Part shown: positions 1 to 7,173 of the stretch, piece by piece
Numbering within the stretch: position 1 is the first letter of the stretch
How the letters are laid out: every line of letters starts with the position of its first letter
Assembly (NCBI GenBank): GCA_002480935.1
Contig: DLDC01000074.1
Location: forward strand, 4,976-12,230
Source of the DNA: Prevotella sp. UBA7782
Lineage (GTDB): Bacteria; Bacteroidota; Bacteroidia; Bacteroidales; Bacteroidaceae
DNA: 7,255 bases
Direction: 5' to 3'
Program-made: the position numbers and the translations under genes
The notes under the pieces: generated by a model
What the model was told of the DNA's origin: nothing
Database searches by the model: none
What the model saw: the letters and a program-made list of their open reading frames with translations, nothing else

Positions 1-24
1 AATCCTATATTAACTATTTTTTCG

Positions 25-32
25 TATCTTAG
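25..32 (+). promoter_or_regulatory. Candidate -7 box for the susC-susD operon (weak)
   Basis: TATCTTAG matches the Bacteroidota primary-sigma -7 consensus TAnnTTTG except for one base (A in place of the third T). It ends 27 bases before the ATG at 60, leaving room for a short A-rich leader. No TTG/TTTG -33 element can be seen, because only 24 bases of the window lie upstream. The pair could instead be driven by an anti-sigma/ECF-type promoter or be read through from a gene to the left. Confidence is low. Confidence 0.35.
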
Positions 33-59
33 CCACCGAAAACAATTAAAGTGCCATAC

Positions 60-2753
60 ATGAAACATATACCTAGCCTTCTGACCATACTGGGCTTGCT
101 TTGCCTCACGCAGGCGGCCAAGGCGCAACACAATGTGGCAGACAGCGCCCGAACAGTTTTCAGCCCACAAGATGTGGTGGGTGAGAAGCGAATGAACAAA
201 GGACTGGTAACTACCGCACTCGATGCGCTGAGCGGCCAGGCGGCCGGCGTTGCCATCACAACAGGCGACAGCCGAATGGCCATGCTGAGCAGTGTGCGCG
301 TCAGAGGAACCACTTCTCTTACAGGAGGCAACGACCCTCTGGTCATCATAGACGGTGTTTACAGCGACCTGGCCACCCTGTCAGGCATCTATCCGGCCGA
401 CATAGAGAGCTTCACAATCCTTAAAGACGCCTCTGAGACAGCTCCTTACGGCACGCGCGGCGCATCGGGTGTCATACAGGTAAAGACCAAGAAGGGGCAC
501 GGCGGTAAGTTTCATATCGCGTACGACGGCAATGTGGGATTTGAAAGAGTAAGCAAAAACCTGGACATGCTAGACCGTAACGGCTATCTGCAAACGGCAC
601 GGCAGCTGGGATTATACGCCAATGACGGGGGCTACGACACCAATTTCCCGAAGGCCATCACACGTACAGGCTGGGTGCAAAACCACCATCTGGCCTTCAG
701 CGGAGGGACTGAGCAGGGCAACTACCGCGCTTCGCTTGGCGTTATGCAACACAGCATGGTGGTGGTAAACAACTCTTCGGCCAACTTCGTGGCTAAGATG
801 GACCTTTCGCAAAAAGCCTTCAACAATCTGCTAACCATCAACATGGGCGTATTCGGGTCGTCGCAGAGCAACAAATATCTCTTTGACGCGCAGCATCTGT
901 TTTATTCTGCCGCGGCACAAAACCCAACCTACCCTGCCGGAAGAAACGCTCAAGGAGGCTGGGACCGTAATGGCGACGCCGAGCAGATAACATCACCGTT
1001 TGCCCTTTTGCAGCAAAAGAACAACGAACGGAGCCAGATTTTCAACACACACGCACAGATGCTCTTCAGCGTGAGCCGTGACATCACCCTCACGGCATTC
1101 GGCTCTTACTCGTACAACAACAACGAAAACGCGCAGTTCTGTCCCACTTGGGTATGGGCACAAGGGCAGGCCTGGCGCGGCACGCACAGGCAAGAGCAAT
1201 GGCTGGGCAATGTCATGGCCGAGCTGAAGCACACTTGGCAGAGCGGACACAACCTGCACCTCACGGCTCTGAGCGAATATCAAATCACGCGAGAGAGGGG
1301 GTTCTGGACGTCGGTAAAAGGATTCTCAAACAACAACTTCGGCTATGACAACCTGGGAGGAGGGGCTATCTTCCCATACGGAACAACGGGTTCAGACTAC
1401 GACAGTCCCAAACTGCTGTCTTTTTTGCTGGGTGCCAACTATGCTTACAAGGGCAAATATGAGCTGAAGGTGAACGTCAGAACCGACGGAAGTTCTATGG
1501 TGGCCAGCCAAAACAGGTGGGGTTTCTTCCCGTCAGTATCGGCCCAATGGAACATTGGAGAAGAATCTTTCATGAAAAAACAACGGTTGCTGTCGCGACT
1601 CATCATGCGCATGGGCTACGGACTGAGCGGAAATCTGGGCGGAATAGAAAGTTACAACTCGCTATATATGTTCATGCCTAACGGCACAGTGCCTTGGAAC
1701 GGCATCTCGGCAGTGACTTTGGTGAACCCGCGAAACGTAAACCCGGACCTGAAATGGGAAACGAAAGGCACATATAATATAGGTGCCGACATGGGATTCT
1801 GGCACGACCGCATCATGCTAACGGCAGAATATTATTACTCTAAGACGTGGAACATGCTCTATCAGTATGATGTTCCGGTGCCACCTTTCACTTATAACAA
1901 GCTCTTAGCCAATCTTGGCAAGATGTCTAACCAAGGTTTGGAGTTGGGATTGGCCGTTACGCCCATCCAAAACAAGGATATGGAGCTGAACATCAACATG
2001 AACCTGACATTCCAGAAGAACAAGCTCATATCGCTGAACGGAAATTATAAAGGCACGGAAATGACGGCTTCAGACATCGTACCCATAGGCGGACTGATAG
2101 GAGCAGGGCTGCATGGCGAGAACAACAACATTGTTTATCAAATCATCGGGCAACCTCTTGGCGTGTTCTATCTGCCTCATTGCACAGGACTGAAGCAAAA
2201 CAGCGACGGCTCTTACAGCTATGTGATAGCCGACTTGGACAAGAACGGAGAGACAAACATAGAGGATGGCGGCGACAGATACGTGGCCGGCCAGGCCACT
2301 CCCAAGTGGATGCTGGGCTCGAACATCAGCTTCAGATACAAAAACTTTGATGCGTCGGCGCAAATCAACGGGGCCTTCGGGCACAAAATATTCAACGGCA
2401 CGTCGTTCTCGTATATGGATATGAGCATATTCCCCGACTATAACGTCATGAAAGACGCGCCCCGACATAACATCAAGGACCAAAGGGCCACCGATTTCTG
2501 GCTCGAAAAGGGCGACTACGTGAACATTGAATATCTCACAATGGGGTGGAACATTCCTGTAAACAGCGAGAGAAGCGTTATCTCGGCCATGCGACTGAGC
2601 CTCTCGGTAAACAATCTGGCCACCATAACAGCCTATCATGGTCTCACGCCAATGATAAACAGCAGTGTGGTTAACAACACTTTGGGCATCGACGACAAGC
2701 GCAGCTTTCCGCCTTACCGCTCATTCTGCTTCGGCGTGAGCATTAGTTTCTAA
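60..2753 (+). CDS. SusC/RagA-family TonB-dependent outer-membrane transporter, short N-terminus
   Basis: Outer-membrane importer that moves a ligand held by its SusD partner into the periplasm, powered by TonB-ExbBD. The start chosen is ATG at 60, giving 897 residues. A GTG three codons upstream (51) is in frame but would place MPY ahead of an otherwise textbook signal peptide (residues 1-22, cleavage after AKA, before Gln23). The plug domain spans about 35-147, with SGQAAGV (58-64), DPLVIIDGVY (92-101) and the SusC-type ILKDASETAPYGTRGASG block (120-137). The rest is a beta-barrel with the family motif NPDLKWET (561-568), an acidic loop DLDKNGETNIED (725-736) resembling a calcium-binding loop, and a C-terminal barrel strand ending in Phe. 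Unusually, only about 12-25 residues separate the signal peptide from the plug. The usual carboxypeptidase-regulatory-like domain is absent and no convincing TonB box is seen. The family is certain; the ligand is unknown. Confidence 0.95.
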   Translation: MKHIPSLLTILGLLCLTQAAKAQHNVADSARTVFSPQDVVGEKRMNKGLVTTALDALSGQAAGVAITTGDSRMAMLSSVRVRGTTSLTGGNDPLVIIDGVYSDLATLSGIYPADIESFTILKDASETAPYGTRGASGVIQVKTKKGHGGKFHIAYDGNVGFERVSKNLDMLDRNGYLQTARQLGLYANDGGYDTNFPKAITRTGWVQNHHLAFSGGTEQGNYRASLGVMQHSMVVVNNSSANFVAKMDLSQKAFNNLLTINMGVFGSSQSNKYLFDAQHLFYSAAAQNPTYPAGRNAQGGWDRNGDAEQITSPFALLQQKNNERSQIFNTHAQMLFSVSRDITLTAFGSYSYNNNENAQFCPTWVWAQGQAWRGTHRQEQWLGNVMAELKHTWQSGHNLHLTALSEYQITRERGFWTSVKGFSNNNFGYDNLGGGAIFPYGTTGSDYDSPKLLSFLLGANYAYKGKYELKVNVRTDGSSMVASQNRWGFFPSVSAQWNIGEESFMKKQRLLSRLIMRMGYGLSGNLGGIESYNSLYMFMPNGTVPWNGISAVTLVNPRNVNPDLKWETKGTYNIGADMGFWHDRIMLTAEYYYSKTWNMLYQYDVPVPPFTYNKLLANLGKMSNQGLELGLAVTPIQNKDMELNINMNLTFQKNKLISLNGNYKGTEMTASDIVPIGGLIGAGLHGENNNIVYQIIGQPLGVFYLPHCTGLKQNSDGSYSYVIADLDKNGETNIEDGGDRYVAGQATPKWMLGSNISFRYKNFDASAQINGAFGHKIFNGTSFSYMDMSIFPDYNVMKDAPRHNIKDQRATDFWLEKGDYVNIEYLTMGWNIPVNSERSVISAMRLSLSVNNLATITAYHGLTPMINSSVVNNTLGIDDKRSFPPYRSFCFGVSISF

Positions 2754-2774
2754 TTCTTATCTAAACATTACCAA

Positions 2775-4430
2775 ATGATGACATCCGCTCTCTTACACAA
2801 CATAACCCACTGGCTGAGCAAGTTCTCCGCACTACTCATTGCCACAACCACGCTGTCGGCCTGTCTGAACGAGGACACACGCGACCGCCTGGGCAGCGAC
2901 GAAACCTACGCCGATGCATCCAGTCTGATGCTGAACACGGTGGCTACACTCTACAATTACATTGGCGGCCACGAAGAAAGTCAAGGCTTGCAGGGCACCT
3001 ACAACGGCGTTTACGACCTCAACACCTTCACAACCGACGAGGCTATGCTGCCCACCCGGGGCGGCGACTGGTATGACGGAGGATGGTGGCAAAGCCTGTA
3101 TTTGCACACATGGAAGCCTCGCGACACGCCCTTCTACAACACTTGGTGCTATCTATATAAGGTCATCATGCTGTGCAACTCGTCATTGGAGACGCTCAAG
3201 GCGCATGAGTCGATGCTCACAACGGCCCAATACCAAGAGGCAACAGCCGAAGTTAGAGGACTAAGAGCTATGTATTACTTCTATGCCATGGACCTTTTTG
3301 GCAACATTCCGCTGGTAACAGATAGCCAAGCAAAGCCTTCTGACGTGGCGCAAGTGCCCCGCAGCCAAACCTTCAACTTTGTTTATGACGAGTTGAGAGA
3401 CGTAGCTCCCTACCTGAATGAGGCGCACAGCAACCAACAAAACAATTATTACGGCCGCTTCACACGCCCCGTGGCTTACTTTCTGTTGGCCAAACTGGCT
3501 CTCAACGCCGAGATTTACAGCGATGATAACTGGACAGACGGACATCAGCCACAAGGCATTAGCATCATGCTGGAGGCCGACGGAAGGAAGCTAAACGCAT
3601 GGCAAGCCTGCATTACATGGTGTGACAAGCTGAAAGAAGAGGGATATAAGCTGGCCAACGACTACGCTTCCAACTTCTCTATACACAACGAAACGAGCGA
3701 AGAGAACATCTTTATCATCCCGATGGATAAGTATCTGTACACCAATCAATATCAGTATCTCTTCAGAACACGCCATTATAAGCATGGCGGGGCATTGGGC
3801 ATGGATGCCGAGAACGGCACCTGCGCCACCTTATCTGCCGTCGAAGCCTATGGCTATGGCACCGATTCGCTCGACAACCGCTATAGCATTAACTTCTCAA
3901 GCGACACGTTGCGCATAGACGGCAAGGTGGTTACGCTCGACGACGGCACGCCCCTCGTCTACGATCCGCTGGCCGTTCGGCTCGACTTAAAGAACTCTCC
4001 TAAGGAGAAAACGGCCGGAGCGAGAATGGCAAAGTATGAAACCGACCGCCAGGCTTTCTTGGATGGCAAGTTGCAAAGCAACGATATAGTGCTCTTCAGA
4101 TATGCCGATGTAGTGCTGATGAGGGCGGAGGCAATGGCTCGCGACGGGCAAGATGCTGCTCCATATCTCAACGAGATAAGGGCAAGAGTGAATATGCCGG
4201 ACCGCAAGGCCACACTAGACAACATACTGAAGGAACGATTGTTGGAGATGATGTGGGAAGGTTGGCGACGCAACGACCTCATTCGCTTTGGCTTGTTTCA
4301 CAAAGCTTACGACCAAAGACCGCAACAAGCAAATGAGGAAAAGGGGTATACCACGGTCTTCCCCATACCCCAAAGGGTGCTCGACCTCAATCATCTGCTC
4401 AAGCAAAACCCTGGTTATCCCACGGAATAA
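2775..4430 (+). CDS. RagB/SusD-family surface nutrient-binding lipoprotein
   Basis: Partner of the SusC-like transporter just upstream, expected to sit as a lid on the barrel at the cell surface and bind the ligand. It has 551 residues, normal for the family. The lipobox is LSAC with the lipidated Cys at residue 30. The following LNED carries acidic residues at +3 and +4, like the surface-export signal of Bacteroidota lipoproteins. SusD hallmarks appear in order: EVRGLRAMYYFYAMDLFGNI (159-178), a second helical repeat near RFTRPVAYFLLAKLALNAE (228-246), FRYADVVLMRAEAM (441-454), LNEIRARVN (465-473), ERLLEMMWEGWRRNDLIRFG (487-506), and FPIP with NPGY at the C-terminus (529-548). An aromatic-rich stretch, W99 to W113, may contribute to ligand binding. 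ATG at 2775 is followed by a second ATG at 2778, so either may be used. The 21-base gap to susC, with no promoter box, indicates one transcript. The substrate cannot be read from the sequence. Confidence 0.95.
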   Translation: MMTSALLHNITHWLSKFSALLIATTTLSACLNEDTRDRLGSDETYADASSLMLNTVATLYNYIGGHEESQGLQGTYNGVYDLNTFTTDEAMLPTRGGDWYDGGWWQSLYLHTWKPRDTPFYNTWCYLYKVIMLCNSSLETLKAHESMLTTAQYQEATAEVRGLRAMYYFYAMDLFGNIPLVTDSQAKPSDVAQVPRSQTFNFVYDELRDVAPYLNEAHSNQQNNYYGRFTRPVAYFLLAKLALNAEIYSDDNWTDGHQPQGISIMLEADGRKLNAWQACITWCDKLKEEGYKLANDYASNFSIHNETSEENIFIIPMDKYLYTNQYQYLFRTRHYKHGGALGMDAENGTCATLSAVEAYGYGTDSLDNRYSINFSSDTLRIDGKVVTLDDGTPLVYDPLAVRLDLKNSPKEKTAGARMAKYETDRQAFLDGKLQSNDIVLFRYADVVLMRAEAMARDGQDAAPYLNEIRARVNMPDRKATLDNILKERLLEMMWEGWRRNDLIRFGLFHKAYDQRPQQANEEKGYTTVFPIPQRVLDLNHLLKQNPGYPTE

Positions 4431-4445
4431 GGGGCATAAAGCCAC

Positions 4446-4482
4446 CCAGCACCTACATTGTTAATCTCTGTGCGGGTGCTGG
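4446..4482. terminator. GC-rich hairpin in the convergent gap, possible bidirectional terminator
   Basis: CCAGCACC (4446-4453) and GGTGCTGG (4475-4482) are perfect 8-base inverted repeats around a 21-base loop. The stem could extend inward by ACA/TGT across an uneven internal bulge. It lies between the stop of the susD-like gene (4430) and the stop of the PhnP-like gene on the other strand (4501), where a terminator is expected. Neither side has a clean T-tract: the + strand continues TTGATGT, and the - strand continues GTGGCTTTATG. Intrinsic termination is therefore plausible rather than certain. Confidence 0.5.
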
Positions 4483-4500
4483 TTGATGTCTGAAAGATGG

Positions 4501-5262
4501 CTAAACATCTATGGTAAGACCATCATAAGGAAAGCAGAAGCCTTTGGGCAAGCGCGCGTTGGCCTCATCGTGCAGCCCAATATCGTGTGCCATATGGATG
4601 AAATAGGTGCGCTTGGCCCCTACTCTTCTGGAAAACGCAATGGCATCGTCTACCAACTGATGTGAATGATGGGGCTTCTCAAATCTCAGAGCATTGACAA
4701 CCAGCGTCTCTACACCATCCAAGTAAGACAATTCCTCATCATGAATGGTCTTCATATCGGTTACATAGGCCAGCTTGCCAAACCTATATCCCAAGATAGG
4801 AAGCTTGTCATGCATCACCTCGATGGGCATTACCTCGATGGAGCCTACCTTAAAAGACACATGCTTAGCTATGACATGAAGCGACAATTTGGGTACTCCG
4901 GGATATAAATGTTCTTCAAAACAGTAGGGCATAGTATGATGCAATCCCTGCGAAGTGTGCTCATCCGCATAGATATCTATGTCGCCCAACTTGCAGAGAG
5001 GGCGCAAATCGTCTATTCCACCCACATGATCGTAGTGTATATGGGTGAGTAATACGCCGTCTAACTTACGAAAGCTGAGGGGCAAAAACTGCTGCCTGAA
5101 GTCCGGGCCACAGTCTATCAAGATGCGGGTATCACCATTTTCCAACAGTGCAGAGGTGCGCAGCCTATGGTCGCGAGGGTCTTTGCTCTTGCAAACCCTG
5201 CACGAACAGCCTATGACAGGCACACCGCAAGATGTTCCGGTGCCTAAAAACGTGAGCCTCAT
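4501..5262 (-). CDS. PhnP-like metallo-beta-lactamase-fold hydrolase
   Basis: Cytoplasmic metal-dependent hydrolase of 253 residues in the PhnP branch of the metallo-beta-lactamase superfamily, whose E. coli member is a cyclic phosphodiesterase in phosphonate breakdown. The sequence opens with FLGTGTSCGVPVIGC. The metal motif is HIHYDH (74-79), with further likely ligands H151, D169 and H223. A PhnP-type structural zinc site is suggested by C19, C21 and C24 in GCSCRVC plus H226, three residues after H223 as in PhnP. The ATG at 5262 is chosen because homology begins there and it overlaps the murB stop as ATGA, suggesting translational coupling. A longer frame open to 5331 would add 23 unrelated residues inside murB. 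No phosphonate genes are nearby, so the substrate may be another cyclic phosphate or phosphodiester. The family call is firm and the substrate is inference. Confidence 0.9.
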   Translation of the reverse strand: MRLTFLGTGTSCGVPVIGCSCRVCKSKDPRDHRLRTSALLENGDTRILIDCGPDFRQQFLPLSFRKLDGVLLTHIHYDHVGGIDDLRPLCKLGDIDIYADEHTSQGLHHTMPYCFEEHLYPGVPKLSLHVIAKHVSFKVGSIEVMPIEVMHDKLPILGYRFGKLAYVTDMKTIHDEELSYLDGVETLVVNALRFEKPHHSHQLVDDAIAFSRRVGAKRTYFIHMAHDIGLHDEANARLPKGFCFPYDGLTIDV

Positions 5263-6263
5263 CGGATGTTTACCTCCGGATAAATCGTAATGCCGAACCG
5301 TGTTTTCACGTCTTTCCGAATAGCATTGCACAAGTTTACCACGTCTTCGCCCTTTGCTCCGCCCAGATTAACCAGCACAAGAGCCTGCTTGTCATGCACT
5401 CCGGCCCTGCCAAGTGCCTTACCTTTCCACCCGCACTGGTCTATCATCCAGCCCGCCGGTATCTTTTCGTGGTCGGCATCTATGGTATAATGTGGCATGG
5501 CCGGGTATTTTTCAGCCAGCTGCTCATAGGTTTGGCGACTCACTATAGGGTTCATGAAGAAGCTGCCGGCGTTGCCTTGCACCTTAGGATCGGGCAACTT
5601 GGCATTGCGAATGTCGATAACCACCTGGCGCAGGTCGGCTGCCGAAGGGTTGGATATGCCCTTCTCAGCCAGCTTGGCGCGTATATTGCCATAATCAAGC
5701 CTTGGGCTGAAGGTATCAGAAAGCTGATATGTGACGTGCGTAACCAGATACTTGTTGCGCCACTCCTGCTTGAAGCGACTCTGGCGATAGGCATAATGGC
5801 ACTCACTCTTGGGTATCAGACACACCTTTCCGGTGCTTATCTCCACCGCTTCTACCTCAACTATCAGGTCGCTTGCCTCTGCTCCGTAGGCTCCGATGTT
5901 CTGAACAGCACTGGCACCCACCTCACCCGGAATGATGGAAAGGTTTTCAGCGCCATACAAATTGTGGTTTACACAATAGTCAACCACATCATCCCACAGC
6001 ACGCCAGAGCCACACTTGATTTGGCAATGGCCCAGGTCTTCTATGCCGGCAATGGCAGAGTGCACCACGATGCCCTTGAAATCGCCCGTCAGAAGCAGGT
6101 TGCTGCCGGAGCCAATGATAAGTAAATCGCTGTCAGAATGCCTGAGCTGCGATGCCACTTCCACCGCATCGGCAGTAGAAGAAAACTCTAAGAACCTGTC
6201 ACACTTCGCTTCAACGCCAAACGTATTATGGCTCAGCAGACTATAGTTGAGGTATTCTTTCAT
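5259..6263 (-). CDS. murB: UDP-N-acetylenolpyruvoylglucosamine reductase (MurB)
   Basis: FAD- and NADPH-dependent cytoplasmic enzyme that reduces UDP-GlcNAc-enolpyruvate to UDP-N-acetylmuramate, the second committed step of peptidoglycan synthesis. It has 334 residues, close to the E. coli type I enzyme (342). The FAD-binding part includes IGSGSNLL (50-57) and IPGEVGASAVQNIGAYGAE (111-129). Residues matching the known active site are R160 in AYRQSRFK, Y191 in DYGNI (the type I marker), K222 in KLPDP, the proton-donor S234 in NAGSFF, and E330 in PEVNIR. The protein ends four residues after that Glu, shorter than E. coli, which has a longer tail. The motif reads GSFFMNP where E. coli has GSFFKNP. 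ATG at 6263 is preceded by an 18-base gap from the lipoprotein gene, and its stop overlaps the next gene by four bases. It is the middle gene of an apparent operon. Confidence 0.97.
   Translation of the reverse strand: MKEYLNYSLLSHNTFGVEAKCDRFLEFSSTADAVEVASQLRHSDSDLLIIGSGSNLLLTGDFKGIVVHSAIAGIEDLGHCQIKCGSGVLWDDVVDYCVNHNLYGAENLSIIPGEVGASAVQNIGAYGAEASDLIVEVEAVEISTGKVCLIPKSECHYAYRQSRFKQEWRNKYLVTHVTYQLSDTFSPRLDYGNIRAKLAEKGISNPSAADLRQVVIDIRNAKLPDPKVQGNAGSFFMNPIVSRQTYEQLAEKYPAMPHYTIDADHEKIPAGWMIDQCGWKGKALGRAGVHDKQALVLVNLGGAKGEDVVNLCNAIRKDVKTRFGITIYPEVNIR
5536..5550 (+). other. T7-promoter-like 15-base match inside murB
   Basis: CGACTCACTATAGGG equals positions -12 to +3 of the phage T7 class III promoter, lying antisense to murB. 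The AT-rich part from -17 to -13 is TTTGG instead of TAATA. On the coding strand the bases encode part of NPIVSR (residues 238-243) in an intact reading frame, so this is native coding sequence and not a vector insert. Most likely chance; no role in the host is implied. Confidence 0.3.
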
Positions 6264-6281
6264 AATCGGTATATGTATTCG

Positions 6282-7130
6282 TTAAAACGCGTTCAGCTTT
6301 TCAAGGCGCCACTTGCCACCTCTACGTTTAAAGATGAGCTGTGTCTCCAAACCGTTAGAGAGGCCCTTGAATGACAATATCTTGCGATTGCCGTCCTTAT
6401 ATTTCTGCCCGTAGAGGATGTTATACATCACAATGTTGGGTATTTCGGGCAAGAAGCCACTCCATTCAGAGGCTGCTATCTTCATGTTGATAATCTTAGT
6501 GTCCTCGCCATTAGGGTCAGGTCCGGAGTAAGGCAATGGGTCTTTCACCTTGCCAGCGCCTTGCGAAGCAAAGAACTTGGGCAAGAATTTAAGGAAAGAA
6601 GCATTCGGACTGTCAGAGAAACCTATGTTGTGAATGGCGCTAAGCATCCAATGACCGTTCTGATGGTCAAAGCAAAACTGCTCGACAGTGCCTTTATTAA
6701 GGAATATTCGTTCCACAACCACCGTGTCAATCTTCGTAGATTTGGCCGCCATCATCTGCTTAGGATCGTCGAAGATGAGCGTATAATAGCCTTGCCGTGA
6801 GAAGAAGTGGTCGGTTTTCCAATGGTTGCGTGCCATCATCACCGTTTTTCCGCCTGTTGTAACGGGCAATGGGAAGCGCACTCTGCTCTTTTGCAGCTTT
6901 CTGTTTGCTATGAAATTAAAGAAGAAATCGTCAAACAACTGGTCGGCAGCTTTAGGCATTGGCGTCTCTGCAATAATCTTTGTAACCGTGTCTGTGTCTG
7001 TTGAATCGGTCAAAACAGAGTCAGTTGCGGGCGTGTCTACAGCGGCTGCAGGCTTCTTGTCCGTGCATCCTGTAGCAAAAAACATCATCCCTATGCAAGA
7101 GAGCACAACTAAATAAACTAATTTTTTCAT
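6282..7130 (-). CDS. DUF4348-like lipoprotein of unknown function
   Basis: Function unknown. The 282-residue product has a lipoprotein signal peptide (residues 1-21) with lipobox ATGC and lipidated Cys22. The next residues, TDKK, lack the acidic pair linked to surface export, so a periplasm-facing location is plausible. Residues 30-56 form a low-complexity linker rich in Thr, Asp and Ser. The folded part begins PMPKAADQLFDDFFFNF (58-74) and resembles the DUF4348 family of Bacteroidota from memory. It seems to hold two related halves, about 66-168 and 180-282, each ending in a (G)xWxL motif (GHWML 159-163, GKWRL 272-276). The start at 7130 gives MKKLVYL before the hydrophobic core. ATG at 7139 would add three residues. 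A start at 7178 is unlikely because it lies upstream of the -7 promoter box at 7157-7164. It is the first gene of the operon with murB, 18 bases upstream of it. Confidence 0.85.
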   Translation of the reverse strand: MKKLVYLVVLSCIGMMFFATGCTDKKPAAAVDTPATDSVLTDSTDTDTVTKIIAETPMPKAADQLFDDFFFNFIANRKLQKSRVRFPLPVTTGGKTVMMARNHWKTDHFFSRQGYYTLIFDDPKQMMAAKSTKIDTVVVERIFLNKGTVEQFCFDHQNGHWMLSAIHNIGFSDSPNASFLKFLPKFFASQGAGKVKDPLPYSGPDPNGEDTKIINMKIAASEWSGFLPEIPNIVMYNILYGQKYKDGNRKILSFKGLSNGLETQLIFKRRGGKWRLEKLNAF

Positions 7131-7156
7131 AAAACCCATGATCTCAAAAACTGTGG

Positions 7157-7164
7157 CAAAAGTA
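7157..7164 (-). promoter_or_regulatory. -7 box of the lipoprotein-murB-hydrolase operon
   Basis: On the - strand this reads TACTTTTG, a full match to the Bacteroidota -7 consensus TAnnTTTG. Transcription should start near 7150, giving a leader of about 20 bases before the ATG at 7130. No clear TTG -33 element is visible; that region instead holds the TTATGAA direct repeat. The box also rules out the most upstream in-frame ATG (7178) as the translation start. Confidence 0.65.
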
Positions 7165-7173
7165 CAATAATAT

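Noticed and set aside
51..59. GTG start for the SusC gene, three codons upstream of ATG 60
   Set aside because: The ATG gives a standard Lys-then-hydrophobic signal peptide; the three extra residues add nothing and GTG is the less usual start.
2070..2639. Open frame of 189 codons on the - strand inside the SusC gene
   Set aside because: It is antisense to the conserved barrel region, with no domain or upstream signals; an overlap artefact.
5273..5277. GGAGG on the - strand, 10 bases before the hydrolase ATG, resembling a Shine-Dalgarno site
   Set aside because: These bases encode the conserved Pro-Glu-Val with the MurB catalytic Glu330, and Bacteroidota seldom use such sites, so coding constraint explains it.
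5263..5331. Upstream extension of the PhnP-like gene to an ATG at 5331
   Set aside because: It adds 23 residues unlike any PhnP start and overlaps murB by 73 bases, while the ATG at 5262 starts exactly at the conserved FLGTGTS strand with a typical ATGA overlap.
5394..6125. Long open frame (243 codons) on the + strand, antisense to murB
   Set aside because: It lies wholly within murB, which has all its catalytic residues. The product has no recognisable domain, and there is no promoter box or separate leader. It is a shadow of the coding strand.
6988..6999. GTGTCT tandem repeat, considered as a phase-variable tract
   Set aside because: There are only two copies of a 6-base unit, in frame within the Thr/Asp linker of the lipoprotein; a change in copy number would not shift the frame.
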